Source of the DNA: Chthonomonas sp. UBA2362 | GTDB lineage: Bacteria; Armatimonadota; Fimbriimonadia; Fimbriimonadales; Fimbriimonadaceae | Direction of reading: 5' to 3' | NCBI GenBank assembly: GCA_002344135.1 | Contig: DDTO01000004.1 | Coordinates: forward strand, 810,785 to 874,784 | DNA: 64,000 nucleotides | In this document: piece by piece, positions 1-10,000 of the stretch | Layout: each line of letters begins with the position of its first letter | Numbering within the stretch: the first letter of the stretch is position 1 | Position numbers and translations under genes: made by a program | The notes under the pieces: model-generated | Seen by the model: the letters and a program-made list of their open reading frames with translations, nothing else | Told to the model about the DNA's origin: nothing | Database searches by the model: none

Positions 1-283
1 CGAGTTTGGCCAAGGTGCTTCCCGTCGCCGGAGCGACGACCAGGGCGGCCGCTTGACGAGCCCAGTCGATGTGGGCCATTCGCCCGCGCTCCGGCTCTTC
101 GAAGGTATCGACGAGGCATGGCTGGCCGGTTAGGCCCTCGAACAAGGCCGGGCTCACGAACCGCTGGGCGCCGTCGGTGAGGCAGACCCGTACGGTAAAG
201 CCGCGACGCATCAATTCTCTGGCGAGGTCGCCGGCTCGATAGGCCGCGATGCTTCCACTCACGCCGAGGACCACATAGGGCAT
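1..283 (-). CDS. coaBC: Phosphopantothenoylcysteine decarboxylase/ligase, N-terminal part (runs off window)
   Basis: The reading frame starts at ATG 283 on the minus strand and runs off the left edge, giving about 94 residues. The visible part holds the flavoprotein (CoaC) features: GVSGSIAAYRA near the start, a conserved LTGQPCLVDTF segment, the MAHIDWAR stretch, and VVAPATGSTLAKL at the edge. CoaBC joins cysteine to 4-phosphopantothenate and decarboxylates the product in coenzyme A synthesis. Whether the CoaB ligase half is fused cannot be seen. A second in-window ATG at 290 is out of frame. Confidence 0.88.
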   Translation of the reverse strand, partial: MPYVVLGVSGSIAAYRAGDLARELMRRGFTVRVCLTDGAQRFVSPALFEGLTGQPCLVDTFEEPERGRMAHIDWARQAAALVVAPATGSTLAKL

Positions 284-289
284 GGCCCA

Positions 290-317
290 TTGTGGGACGA
301 GGCCACTGGTGTATGCT
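290..317 (+). promoter_or_regulatory. Likely promoter of the tRNA-Leu gene
   Basis: A -35-like TTGTGG (290-295) and a -10-like TATGCT (312-317) are separated by 16 bases, and the tRNA begins 20 bases after the -10. It overlaps the divergent coaBC start region. Read by eye only. Confidence 0.45.
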
Positions 318-337
318 CGGGTCGCGGCCTGACCGCA

Positions 338-418
338 GCCCGGGTGGCGGAATGGTAGACGCAGCGGACTTAAAATCCGTTGTCTTCGGGCGTGTGGGTT
401 CGAGTCCCACCCCGGGCA
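338..418 (+). tRNA. tRNA-Leu (anticodon UAA)
   Basis: The acceptor arms GCCCGGG (338-344) and CCCGGGC (411-417) pair fully, with discriminator A at 418. The anticodon stem GCGGA/TCCGT encloses loop CTTAAAA, giving anticodon TAA at 371-373, which reads UUA. The T arm is GTGGG-TTCGAGT-CCCAC. A long variable arm (about 381-394) is typical of a class II tRNA such as Leu. CCA is not encoded. Confidence 0.96.
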
Positions 419-428
419 CGATACGAGA

Positions 429-1748
429 ATGAGCGACCTCGAGATTACGATATACAACGACGACTTCGCGCTGGTCAAGGACACGCGCCGGTTGAATGTG
501 CCCGCTGGGGTCTCCACGGTCGACGTCCAAGACGTCGCCGCCCGGATCGAGCCGAGCAGCGTGGCCATGCGCAGCCTCGGCCCCTCCATGATGGTCCTCG
601 AGCAGAACTACCAATACGACCTCATGAGCCCGGAAGCAATCCTTCGCAAGGCTATCGGCCAGCGGGTCCGCTTCAACCGCGTGCTCCCCGACGGGCGCTC
701 CGAGTTCGTCGACGGTGTCCTGCTGAGCGACAACGGCCCCATCGTGTCGACCGACGGCGGTCGGATACTTCTTTCGCCTTCCGGCGAGATCGAGATCGCC
801 TCGATTCCGGAGGGCCTCATCAGCCGGCCAACCCTCCACTGGCTCGTCTCGAGCGATGAACCGGGAGAGCGCGACGTCGAGATCGGCTATCTCACCCAGG
901 GCATCGGCTGGACCGCCAACTATGTGCTGACCCTTCCGGACGATGCCACAGGAGGAAACATCCAGGGCTGGATCACCCTGCGAAACGAATCTGGGGCCGC
1001 CTATCGGGACGCCCGCTTGAAGATGCTGGCGGGCGAAGTCAACCGGGCACGCCGGTACCAGGCCGTCGACATGGCGCCAATGGTGTTTGCGGAGCGAGCG
1101 GCAGGCTATGCGTTCGAAGAAGAGACCCTCTTCGAGTATCACCTCTACACGCTTCAGCGACCGACCACGATCCTCGATAGGGAGATCAAGCAGGTTGGCC
1201 TCTTGGGATCGGACCGGGTCGCGGTAGGCAAGCGGCTCGTGTTCGACTCGCTCGTCCGTCGGCATGGCTACCCTGATGAAGGCGAAATCGGTTCGGGCGT
1301 CGTCAATGCGCAGGTCCGCATCGAATTCACGAACGACGAAGCTTCGGGCCTGGGGATTCCGATGCCCAAGGGACAAATCAAGGTGTATCAGCGCGATCGC
1401 TCGGGGTCCGTGCAGATGCTGGGAGAGGACGAGATCGGCCACACGGCCCGCGGCGAAAGGATTTCCCTCGTCGTCGGACGGGCGTTCGACGTCGTCGCCG
1501 AGCGGCGACAGGTCGGGTTTAGGCGCCTCGCCAAGAACGCGGTTCGCGAAGAAGTCGAAATCAAGGTGCGCAATCGCAAGGACACCACCGAGCGCGTGCA
1601 GATCCTCGAGCGGATGATGGCAGACTGGTCGATCGCCAGCGCCAACTACACCTGGGAGAAGGCCGATGCCTTCACCCTGCGTTTCGAATTCGACGTCGGC
1701 GCCGGTCAAGAGGCTACCGTCCTCTACTCAGCCGAATTCCGATGGTGA
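429..1748 (+). CDS. DUF4139 domain-containing protein
   Basis: This 439-residue protein has the N-terminal pattern of the DUF4139 family (ITIYNDDFALVKDTR, then VQDVAARIEPSSV). The central block has GIGWTANYVLTL and IQGWITLRNESG, and a beta-rich C-terminus follows (EEVEIKVRNRKDTTERVQIL). DUF4139 proteins occur in many bacteria and in eukaryotes as beta-sandwich proteins of unknown biochemical role. No signal peptide or membrane segment is visible, so it is probably cytoplasmic. It begins 10 bases after the tRNA. No strong ribosome binding site is present. Confidence 0.8.
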   Translation: MSDLEITIYNDDFALVKDTRRLNVPAGVSTVDVQDVAARIEPSSVAMRSLGPSMMVLEQNYQYDLMSPEAILRKAIGQRVRFNRVLPDGRSEFVDGVLLSDNGPIVSTDGGRILLSPSGEIEIASIPEGLISRPTLHWLVSSDEPGERDVEIGYLTQGIGWTANYVLTLPDDATGGNIQGWITLRNESGAAYRDARLKMLAGEVNRARRYQAVDMAPMVFAERAAGYAFEEETLFEYHLYTLQRPTTILDREIKQVGLLGSDRVAVGKRLVFDSLVRRHGYPDEGEIGSGVVNAQVRIEFTNDEASGLGIPMPKGQIKVYQRDRSGSVQMLGEDEIGHTARGERISLVVGRAFDVVAERRQVGFRRLAKNAVREEVEIKVRNRKDTTERVQILERMMADWSIASANYTWEKADAFTLRFEFDVGAGQEATVLYSAEFRW

Positions 1749-1775
1749 CCGTGCCGAATCCGGCCCGGATTCGGC

Positions 1776-1781
1776 TATGAT
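1776..1781 (+). promoter_or_regulatory. -10 element TATGAT, 6 bases before the start codon
   Basis: TATGAT ends 6 bases before ATG 1788. Transcription normally begins about 7 bases after a -10 box, so the transcript would start at or next to the A of the ATG (leaderless). No Shine-Dalgarno sequence lies between. Confidence 0.55.
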
Positions 1782-1787
1782 TTTGGT

Positions 1788-3047
1788 ATGAGCAAGCCCC
1801 GCGATCTTTCCCGCCGCGACTTTATCCGCGCCTCGGCCACCACGACCGCCGCCGTCGCGATCCCGAGCGGCGTTTTCGCCTTCTCATCGGCCTCGATCAA
1901 GGTCGGCCTGATCGGCTGTGGCGGACGCGGAACAGGCGCCGTCATCGACGCGGCCAACGCATCGAAGGACGTGGAGATCTGGGCGATGGCCGACGTCTTC
2001 AGCGATCACATGCAGAACTCCCAGAACACGCTCAAGGACCAACTCAAAGAGCGATACAAAGTCACGCCGGATCGAACGTTCCTCGGTTTCGACGCTTACA
2101 AGCACCTGCTGGCATCCGGGGTCGACGTGGTGATCCTTACGACGCCGCCGACGTTCCGCCCTTCTCACCTGAAGGCAGCGATCGAGGCCGGAAAGCACGT
2201 GTTTATGGAAAAGCCGGTAGCGGTCGACGCGCCGGGTGTCCGATCCATCTTCGAATCGAGCGACCTTGCCAAAAAGAAGAACCTCGCGATCGTGGCCGGC
2301 ACCCAGCGACGCCACGACGTGGCCTACCGCGAGGCGATGAAACGAATTCAGGACGGCGAGATGGGCGACGTGGTCGCTTGCTATGCGTACTGGAACCAGG
2401 GCGGGCTCTGGATGCATCCTCGCAAGCCCGAGTGGAGCGACCTCGAATGGCAACTGCGGAACTGGCTCTACTTCACCTGGATCTCCGGGGATCACATCGC
2501 GGAGCAGCACATCCACAACATGGATGTCTGCAACTGGGCGGTGGGCAAGCACCCGGTCAAGGCCATTAGCCTGGGCGGCAGACAGGTCCGAACGAACCCC
2601 GCCTACGGCCATATCTTCGACCACTTCGCGACCGAGTACGAGTACGACGACGGCGTTAAGATGATCAGCATGTGCCGCCAGATCGACGGCACCGCCAGCC
2701 GAGTCGAGGAGAAGATCGTCGGCACGAAGGGAACGTCGAACGCCAACACCTGGATCAAGGGCGACAAGACCTGGCGTTGGGACGGAGATCGGCCGAACCC
2801 CTACATGCTCGAGCACAAAAACCTGTACGAAAGCATTGCCGCCGGAAAGCCAATCAACGAAGGCCGGCAGGTTGCCGAAAGCACACTGACGGCGATCATG
2901 GGCCGAATGGCGGCCTACACGGGCCAAGAGGTGACGTGGTTGCAAGCGCTCGACTCGCAAGAGAGCCTCATGCCGGAGCGACTCGAAATGGGCATGACGC
3001 TCGCGGTAGCACCGGTCGCGGTTCCTGGGCAGACGAAGCTTACGTAG
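1788..3047 (+). CDS. Tat-exported Gfo/Idh/MocA family oxidoreductase
   Basis: The 419-residue protein opens with a twin-arginine signal (SRRDFIRA, residues 8-15) and a hydrophobic Ala/Thr stretch, so it is likely exported folded with its cofactor. A Rossmann NAD(P)-binding motif GLIGCGGRGTG lies at residues 40-50. The family EKP motif is at residues 141-143 (HVFMEKPVAV), with the lysine as the usual catalytic residue. The C-terminal half has the substrate-domain segment HIHNMDVCNWAVGKHP. Such enzymes oxidise or isomerise sugars, inositols or related polyols. The actual substrate is unknown. It looks monocistronic. Confidence 0.88.
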   Translation: MSKPRDLSRRDFIRASATTTAAVAIPSGVFAFSSASIKVGLIGCGGRGTGAVIDAANASKDVEIWAMADVFSDHMQNSQNTLKDQLKERYKVTPDRTFLGFDAYKHLLASGVDVVILTTPPTFRPSHLKAAIEAGKHVFMEKPVAVDAPGVRSIFESSDLAKKKNLAIVAGTQRRHDVAYREAMKRIQDGEMGDVVACYAYWNQGGLWMHPRKPEWSDLEWQLRNWLYFTWISGDHIAEQHIHNMDVCNWAVGKHPVKAISLGGRQVRTNPAYGHIFDHFATEYEYDDGVKMISMCRQIDGTASRVEEKIVGTKGTSNANTWIKGDKTWRWDGDRPNPYMLEHKNLYESIAAGKPINEGRQVAESTLTAIMGRMAAYTGQEVTWLQALDSQESLMPERLEMGMTLAVAPVAVPGQTKLT

Positions 3048-3077
3048 GAACCTCTCCCCGGTTCGCTTCGCTCACCG

Positions 3078-3104
3078 ACCCTCTCCTCCGGAGCAGGAGA
3101 GGGT
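3078..3104. terminator. Hairpin downstream of the oxidoreductase gene
   Basis: ACCCTCTCCT (3078-3087) pairs with AGGAGAGGGT (3095-3104) over a 7-base loop, about 30 bases after the stop codon. No T tract follows. It could be a terminator or a copy of an extragenic repeat. Confidence 0.5.
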
Positions 3105-3225
3105 TGAGCAGTGGACCGTGCAGCGGGGACATACCGCAATGGGGGTGTCAGCGATTTCGGAATGCCTCTCCTGCGGCTTGGCGATAGCGGCCGCCGGCAG
3201 GGCGCCGGACTAACCGAGATCGGGG

Positions 3226-3231
3226 TAAATT
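3226..3231 (+). promoter_or_regulatory. -10 element TAAATT upstream of nuoH
   Basis: TAAATT ends 9 bases before ATG 3241, leaving a leader of about 2 bases if used. No Shine-Dalgarno site is present. Confidence 0.35.
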
Positions 3232-3240
3232 GGACGCCGC

Positions 3241-4599
3241 ATGGTGCAGGAGTGGCTTCAGGGCTTGCCTCCCTTTTGGCTCGGACTGATCCGAGTCCTC
3301 TTGCTGGTCCTCCCGATCCTCATCCTCGTACCCGGTCTTATCTGGTGGGAGCGTCGGCTCTTGAGCTGGATGCAGGACCGCATCGGGCCGAACCGCACAG
3401 GCACCCTCAACGTTCCACGCTGGTTTCCGATCAAATCCTGGCGCGGTAAGAAGCTTCGGACGTTCGGTCTGCTCCAGCCGATCGCCGACGGGGTCAAGCT
3501 TTTCCTCAAGGAAGACATCACACCCGACGCCGTCGATCGCAAGCTGTATTTCATCGCTCCGGCGATCGCTCTGTTCCCGGCTTTCGCCCTCGGCGGAGTG
3601 CTTCCGTTCGGCCCGTGGTTGAGCGACAACCCCGCCACCGCCGGCTTTTACGCCCTGCTCACACCGGTTGCGAACGTGGATATCGGCATCCTCTACGTTC
3701 TCGCGATTTCGTCTCTCGGGGTTTACGGAGTCGTACTCGCCGGCTACGCATCCAACAACAAGTACTCCTTGCTCGGCGGTCTGCGCGCCTCGGCTCAGCT
3801 GATCAGCTACGAACTGGCAATGGGGGTTTCCCTTGCCTGCATCGTCATGGCATCGGGCTCGCTGAAGATGACGGAGATGGTTCGATCCCAAGAGGGGCCG
3901 CTCTGGGGCGTCGTGCCTTGGATTCAGAACTGGTTCCTTTTCACTCCGTACGGGCTCATCAGCGCTGTCGTGTTCCTGATCTGCATGGTCGCGGAGACGA
4001 ACCGAGCTCCCTTCGACCTGCCGGAGGCCGAGAACGAGATCATCGCCGGTTACCACACGGAGTATTCATCGATGAAGTTCGCGGTCTTCTTCATGGGTGA
4101 GTACGCGGCGATGTTTATCTTCGGGGGCATCTTCGCCACCGTCTTCCTAGGCGGCTACAACCTGCTTCCCGTCAACTGGCTGGCCATCGGCGATTCGGTG
4201 CCCGCGCTCTCCGGAGTCATGGGATTCATGGACCGGCTCAACTACGCCTTAGCGCCCCTGTGGTTCCTGGGCAAGTGCGCCGGAGGAATCACCTTCTATG
4301 TTTGGCTCCGCGCTACGCTGCCGAGGCTCCGCTACGATCAGCTGATGTCGCTCGGCTGGAAATCCCTGCTCCCGCTCGCCGTCGCGAATTTCATTATCGT
4401 CGCGATCTGGATCATGGGGACCGCGAAGTGGGGCGTCGCCGGCGGCTGGATCGCTTGGGCCGGGGCGAGCCTGCTGGCGGTGCTGCTGTACCTCCAAGTC
4501 ATGAGCACATACAAATCGGGATTTCCGGACATGCAACGGCGAAAGGTCGTGCTCACGGACGGAATCCCCAACGCCCCGGTCGGAGCGGGAGCGGACTAG
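3241..4599 (+). CDS. nuoH: NADH-quinone oxidoreductase subunit H (NuoH/ND1)
   Basis: This 452-residue, highly hydrophobic protein is the ND1-type membrane subunit of respiratory complex I, which helps form the quinone-binding site. Signature segments are visible: QDRIGPNRTG, LLQPIADGVKLFLKE, and the ND1 hallmark ETNRAPFDLPEAENEIIAGY, followed by SSMKFAVFFMGEYAAMF. It is longer than the usual 330-400 residues, partly through a C-terminal extension with extra membrane segments. nuoJ follows with no gap. nuoI, which normally sits between nuoH and nuoJ, is absent here, and no other nuo genes are in the window. Confidence 0.95.
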   Translation: MVQEWLQGLPPFWLGLIRVLLLVLPILILVPGLIWWERRLLSWMQDRIGPNRTGTLNVPRWFPIKSWRGKKLRTFGLLQPIADGVKLFLKEDITPDAVDRKLYFIAPAIALFPAFALGGVLPFGPWLSDNPATAGFYALLTPVANVDIGILYVLAISSLGVYGVVLAGYASNNKYSLLGGLRASAQLISYELAMGVSLACIVMASGSLKMTEMVRSQEGPLWGVVPWIQNWFLFTPYGLISAVVFLICMVAETNRAPFDLPEAENEIIAGYHTEYSSMKFAVFFMGEYAAMFIFGGIFATVFLGGYNLLPVNWLAIGDSVPALSGVMGFMDRLNYALAPLWFLGKCAGGITFYVWLRATLPRLRYDQLMSLGWKSLLPLAVANFIIVAIWIMGTAKWGVAGGWIAWAGASLLAVLLYLQVMSTYKSGFPDMQRRKVVLTDGIPNAPVGAGAD

Positions 4600-5106
4600 A
4601 TGGATACCAACCTGATCGTCTTCCTGGCGATGGCGCTCGTGGCGGCAGTCGCCGCGGTCGGCGTGGTTGCGATGAACAACCCGGTACGGTCCGCGCTTTG
4701 CCTGGTCGTGAACTTCTTCGTCCTTGCGTTCGTTTACTTTTCGCTTCGTGCGGAGTTGATGGGGATCTCGCAGATCCTGGTCTATACCGGCGCGATCATG
4801 GTGCTGTTTCTATTCGTCATCATGCTGCTGAACCTCGGCGGGCGAGGCGGGACCCTCGAGGAGAGACCCGACGTTAAGCCGGGCATCGGCGTGGGTCTCG
4901 GGATCGCCCTCTTCGCGCTCATCGCGTTCCAGGTGCTCTTCCCTCTCCAAGCGAGTGCGACGCCGCGTGCGCCGGACGACTACGGCCTGCCGCAGACCGT
5001 GGGCCGCAACCTCTTCACCACCTACGTACTCCCCTTCGAGCTGGCCAGCGTCCTGCTCTTGGTCGGTATCGTTGGCGCGATCCTCCTTGCAAAGCGCAAG
5101 ATGTAG
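4600..5106 (+). CDS. nuoJ: NADH-quinone oxidoreductase subunit J (NuoJ/ND6)
   Basis: The 168-residue protein has about five membrane segments and the ND6 hallmark LVYTGAIMVLFLFVIMLLNL. NuoJ is a core membrane subunit of complex I with the pi-bulge helix involved in coupling. The start codon directly abuts the nuoH stop, so translation is almost certainly coupled. The usual partner nuoK does not follow. The next gene is an unrelated sigma factor with its own -10 signal. Confidence 0.93.
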   Translation: MDTNLIVFLAMALVAAVAAVGVVAMNNPVRSALCLVVNFFVLAFVYFSLRAELMGISQILVYTGAIMVLFLFVIMLLNLGGRGGTLEERPDVKPGIGVGLGIALFALIAFQVLFPLQASATPRAPDDYGLPQTVGRNLFTTYVLPFELASVLLLVGIVGAILLAKRKM

Positions 5107-5118
5107 CGCGGCCTACCG

Positions 5119-5124
5119 TATACT
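5119..5124 (+). promoter_or_regulatory. -10 element TATACT upstream of the sigma factor gene
   Basis: TATACT ends 10 bases before ATG 5135, so the untranslated leader would be only a few bases. GGGAAGG lies in between but is too short and close to be a clear Shine-Dalgarno site. Confidence 0.45.
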
Positions 5125-5134
5125 CGGGAAGGCG

Positions 5135-5887
5135 ATGCTCCGCACCGAATCCGCTGATCGAGAGCGCCTCTGCCGGCTCTCGAAGGAGGGCGACCGTCAG
5201 GCGCGCGACGATCTCTGGCGGTCGCTCCGGCCGATGGTGTCCGGCTTCCTTGGCAAGCGCGTTCGGCGACCTGACCACGCCGAGGACCTCGTTCAAGGCA
5301 CCCTGACCCGCGCCGATGCCGCCCTCGGGTCCTTCCGGGGCGATTGTCCGGTGTCGCAGTGGGTGCTGCGGATCGCGGTGAACGAGCTACGGCGGTACTA
5401 CGAGCGCGGACTTCGCTCGATAGACGATCCCCTTCCCGACGAAGACCTGCAACGATCCGACGAGGGTCCGGGTCCCTATAACCGGGTGGAAGACCGCCAG
5501 TTCGTGGAGCGCATTCTCGATGCCGCGAAACGGGCGTGCTCGAACCCGGAGTTTACGGTGCTGATGCTTCTTTATCGAGGTGAATCGCTGGCCGAGGTCG
5601 GCGAAATGTTAGGGTTAGACGATGCGACGGTCCGAAGCCATCACCGGCGGGGGCGAGCCAAGCTGATTGCAGAACTGATCACGCACGAACCCGACCTAGT
5701 CGGCGGTCAGGACGCGATCAACGAGGCTGTTCGACGGTGCGAAGGGTCCGGGGGCCTCAGCGTCGAGGAGCGCGAAGCGATCGACCAACGCTCGGGAAAA
5801 GCCGAGATTCTCCGATCAGCCTGCCTCAAAATCGCAAAGTACTTGCCCAGCGCGGTGGGAAGCGTATTGCTGGGAGGCCTTCGATGA
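5135..5887 (+). CDS. ECF-type RNA polymerase sigma factor
   Basis: The 250-residue protein has sigma region 2 (HAEDLVQGTLTRADAALGSF, then VSQWVLRIAVNELRRYYERG) and region 4 with a helix-turn-helix (ESLAEVGEMLGLDDATVRSH, then RRGRAKL). Regions 3 and 1 are missing, as in extracytoplasmic-function sigma factors. A C-terminal extension of about 70 residues after region 4 is unusual. ATG 5135 was chosen because it follows a TATACT box and precedes the conserved domain directly. The stop overlaps the next start in ATGA. The next gene is a zinc-finger anti-sigma factor and the third a TPR-CHAT protease, so the three probably form one signalling unit. Confidence 0.88.
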   Translation: MLRTESADRERLCRLSKEGDRQARDDLWRSLRPMVSGFLGKRVRRPDHAEDLVQGTLTRADAALGSFRGDCPVSQWVLRIAVNELRRYYERGLRSIDDPLPDEDLQRSDEGPGPYNRVEDRQFVERILDAAKRACSNPEFTVLMLLYRGESLAEVGEMLGLDDATVRSHHRRGRAKLIAELITHEPDLVGGQDAINEAVRRCEGSGGLSVEEREAIDQRSGKAEILRSACLKIAKYLPSAVGSVLLGGLR

Positions 5888-7047
5888 GCGCCACTGATCC
5901 TCGGCTCGACTTTGAGGCGCGCCTGGGCGAACATCTCGCTGAACGAGTCGAACCGGGATGTCTCGACGGGGACGCCCTCGTCGAACTGGCCGAGCAAGGC
6001 CCCTCTTCTAAGGGTTTCGACCGGCGAATGGCCCATGTCGCCGCCTGCTCTCGATGCTACGAGCTGCTCAAAGACCTTCGGGCAATGCCGGCACTCGCTC
6101 CCGAGCCCGTCCGAGCATCGCGGCGCTGGCTCTGGCTGCTCGTGCCTGCCGGAGCGGCTCTCGTCATCTTCGCGCTCATTCGGCAGGCTCAGGACCGAGA
6201 GAACTTGGAACGATTCGTTCGGGATCGCCACGCTCCGCCCGAAGTCCGGTTCGATCCTGGCTTCGGTCCTCCGAAGGAGCCGTCGCTCGAAGTCCGTCGT
6301 CCGGAGCCGAGAACGGAGACAGGCCCTGCGCCGGAGAACCCACCCGACCCCGGACCGGAGTTCGTTCCCTTCGAGCCCCCTAGTCCGACGCCCGCGGGAC
6401 CTCGCAACCTGATCGCAAACATCGCCGAACGAGACGGCGGCCTCTACGAAGGCGACGTTCGGATCGACGACCTGGTGGCAGCCGATGTGCGAGCCATTGC
6501 AGGTGATCCTGAGAACGTCCGCGGTCCCGGGCAGGCCGTACCTCCCGAGATCGTGCTAAGCCGACCCGAAATCGGCAACCGGCTGCTGCGGGACGGCAAG
6601 GTGTCCTTCGAGTGGTCGAGGCATCCGAGCGCGACGGGCTACGACGTGAGGCTCGAGCGCTTGCCGGGGCCATCTGATCCGGGTCCTCAGCCGGTCGAGA
6701 TCGATGTGGTCGGATTCTCAGCGCGGCCCAAGAACGCCCTCGAACCCGGACAGTCCTATCGGCTGCGGATCGAGGCCAAACGTGGAGACAGAGACCCGGT
6801 GGGCGAGCGGAACCCGTTCGCCGAGTACGTGTTTCGTGTCCCCGATGCCGAAGAGACTCGCAAGCTCGAGTGGGCGATCGCCCACGAAACGAAGGCTCCG
6901 CTCTCGGCGGGAATGGTCTACCGGGCGCTCGGTCGGCTCGCGGACGCCGAGCGGATCATCCCACGCTCGGACGAACCCAAGATGCTTGCTTGGCGTCGGA
7001 ACATCGAGGAATCGCTCAAGCGGCGCCTGAGCGAACCGAATCGATGA
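5884..7047 (+). CDS. Membrane-anchored zinc-finger anti-sigma factor
   Basis: The 387-residue protein has an N-terminal cytoplasmic part with an H-x3-C-x2-C motif (H51, C55, C58), the signature of zinc-binding anti-sigma domains. One membrane helix follows at about residues 86-105 (WLWLLVPAGAALVIFALI). The outside part is Pro-rich and then holds a fibronectin-III-like stretch (SRPEIGNRLLRDGKVSFEWS). Its likely role is to hold the upstream sigma factor inactive at the membrane. Both ends overlap neighbouring genes by 4 bases (ATGA), implying coupled translation and matched amounts. The binding partner is inferred from position. Confidence 0.8.
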   Translation: MSATDPRLDFEARLGEHLAERVEPGCLDGDALVELAEQGPSSKGFDRRMAHVAACSRCYELLKDLRAMPALAPEPVRASRRWLWLLVPAGAALVIFALIRQAQDRENLERFVRDRHAPPEVRFDPGFGPPKEPSLEVRRPEPRTETGPAPENPPDPGPEFVPFEPPSPTPAGPRNLIANIAERDGGLYEGDVRIDDLVAADVRAIAGDPENVRGPGQAVPPEIVLSRPEIGNRLLRDGKVSFEWSRHPSATGYDVRLERLPGPSDPGPQPVEIDVVGFSARPKNALEPGQSYRLRIEAKRGDRDPVGERNPFAEYVFRVPDAEETRKLEWAIAHETKAPLSAGMVYRALGRLADAERIIPRSDEPKMLAWRRNIEESLKRRLSEPNR

Positions 7048-10000
7048 CGCTCTTGTTCGCGGCATTGACCACGTACACACTTGCTGGGCTAGGAACGATC
7101 CAGGGCCCGACCCCCGATGAGATTCGGTGGCTGGAATCCATCGCCAGGGCGGCAACGCCCGATGAGCGCGCGATGATTGCGCAGAAAGCCCCCGAACGGT
7201 TGAAACCGACCTCGCTCATCCGGCTGGCCTCGTCCTTGCGGAAAGCATCGGTCAAAGAGCGCCAAGCTTGGTCCGAGGCGGGGCGCGGCCTCTTACTGCT
7301 GACGGAGGCCGGCGCTAACGCCGAAGTGCAGGCGCACGCCTCATGGGCCAACGCGCGTCTCGCCTCTTCGCCCCAAACGAAAAACTTGGCAGTCCGCTTC
7401 TACCAGCAGGCGGCCGATCGGTTCAGCGAATCGGGAAACCCGCTCTCTGCGGAATGCCTCCTGGAGTCAGGCGAACTCGACGTCCGCTACGGAGGGATGA
7501 TCGAGCAGATGACCGCGCAGGCCCGGCTGCAACGGTGCCGCGAGGCATTTCACGCGCAAGGTCGGCCCGATCGCGAGATCCGGTGCCTGATCGGGATTTC
7601 CGAGGCCGACGTGTACTTGGGGAACATCGTCGCAGCCGATCGCTCTCTGCAAGCGGCGGCGGCTATGGCCCAAGGCCTGACGGAGACCGAGGTGACGGCC
7701 AAGATCGACTACGTCAGGGCTCTGATCGCGCGTGAGCGGCGGCAATTCCCCACCTGCCTGCTCGCCCTCGCCGACGCAAAGGCCGCGTTCGCCAAGGAAC
7801 GGGATGACGACGGGCTCGCTCTGTGTCATGAGGTTGCCGCGTGGGTCTATTCGGCGTTGGGAGAACGTGAGAAGCAGTACGATGAACTCCGGCGGTACAT
7901 CGAGCTGCGCGAGCGGATCGGCGAACCTTGGGGGATTGCCGAGGGCAAGGCTGGGCTGGCTGACTTCTGGGCCGACGTCGGTCGAAGGGATGACTCTGCG
8001 GAAGCAATTTTTGAGGCCGCGTCGATCTATCGGCGCATCGGTGCAACGCTCCAAGAAGCGCACTGCAACCTCGTGGGCGGCGAAAACTTCGCCCTGAACG
8101 GACGGTTCGGCGAAGCCTTTCTGTATCTGGAGCGTGCCCGATCCGTTCTCGAAGACAGAAAGGACCTCGTGGGGCTCAGCCGATACCACTTGGCGATGGG
8201 CACACTGCTGGCGGAGGTCGGGCGACCCCGCGATGCCATCGAAATGTACCAAAAGGCGATTCCCTACTTCCGTCAGATTCGCGCCAAGCGTAACGAAGCG
8301 GTCGCGTATCTAAATGCCGCGGTGTCTCTGCGGCAGCTGCGCGAGTACGATCGTGCTCGAACTTGCCTCGATCGCGCGCTAACTCTCTTCGACGAGCTAG
8401 GCGACGTCTCCGACCGAGCCCTCACGCTCCTCAATCTGGGTCAACTGGACATGAATCGGGGCGAATTCGAGCGTGCCCAAGCGCACTTGACGGAGGCAAG
8501 GCGACTATTCGTGGCCGTTCAGAATCCGCAGAAGGTCGCATCCTGTGATCTGGCGCTGGGTTCCCTGGCGTTTCGTTCGAACGACCTTTCGGAGGCCAAG
8601 GAGTTCCTCGAGCGGGCCGATCGCGTGCTCATCGAAGTAGGAGACCGTTCCCGAGGCACCTACTCCGCCGCGCTGCTCGGCCGTGTCGCCCAAGCCGAGG
8701 GCCGCTCGGCAGACGCCATCACTCAATTCGAACGAGCCATGACTCGCCTGGAGAGCTTGCGCAGCTCTATTGGCGATCCCGAAATCGCCGCCGGAGCTGC
8801 CGAGGGCCTCTCCCGACTTACGCCCGATCTCGCGATGGCCTATCTCTCGGCTGGAAAACCAGAATCGGCATTTGCGGCCGCACAACGCGGCAAGGGTGCG
8901 CTCCTGCGTCAGGCGCTGCTAGGAACACGACTTCAGCCAAAGCCAACCGATGAGAAGGATCGGAACGAGGTGCGGCGACTTCAACTCGCGTACGACCTTT
9001 CGAGCGGACCCAACAAGGAACGCCGTCTCGCCGAACTCGATGCTTACTTGGCCCAAGTACGATCCCGCAAGCCCATCTTCGGAAAGCTGGACGCCCGTCC
9101 GGCCACGCTCGAGGCGATCAGCAAGGCGCTGCCGTCGGATACGGCGATCGTAGAGTACGTAGTAGGTCCCAGCGAGGCCGCTGCGCTCATCCTGAAGGGT
9201 GGCAAGACTCCGCGAGTCGAGGCTCGACGACTCTCTACCACCGCCAGCGAAGTGCAGACTCTTGTGGAAGGAATCCTCGCTGCAGATCGAGACTTCGACG
9301 TCTGGTCGAGTCGCCTGCATCGCCTTCTCGTGGAGCCTATCGCCCCCTCGTTAACAGGAGTGAAGACGGTCGTGATATGCCCGGACGGCTCGCTGCACAG
9401 CGTTCCGTTTGCCTCGCTAAAGAACGTGAAGGGCCGATATCTCATCGAGGACTTTGCAGTCGTCATTGCCCCTTCGGCGTCGGCTTGGGAAGCTTGCCGG
9501 ACCGTCGCGTCCCGTCCGCGGGATCGGTCCAAGCCCGGGCTGCTTGTCGCCCGGTCGGAATTCACTGCCGGGGGAAGATCGGCTGAGGCCTTTCGTGGCC
9601 CGTCAGCGCTGCCCGACCTTCCTTGGATCAAAGAGGAAGCGGGCGCGATCAAGCGCCTGTTGGGCTCAAAAGTAATCGAACTTGCCGAGCAAAAGGCGAC
9701 CGTACCTGCGTTCCGGCAGAAGGCAGGGTCGGCTCCACTCCTGCACTTCGCGACCCACGCCCTGCCGAATGCCGCCTCGCCTATGCTGGGATGCTTGGCG
9801 CTTGCTCCGACCCCTGAAGGTGATCCAGGGCTGCTCTATGCGCGAGACATTTACGAAATGAAGCTCGACGCCGAGTTGGCGGTCCTGTCTGCCTGCAGCA
9901 CGGCGCAGGGTCGGGCGCTGGCGGGGGAAGGTTTGCTGGGCCTCGGCTGGGCTTTCCTGGTTGCAGGTTGTCCCAGCACCCTGGCAACTCGCTGGGATCT

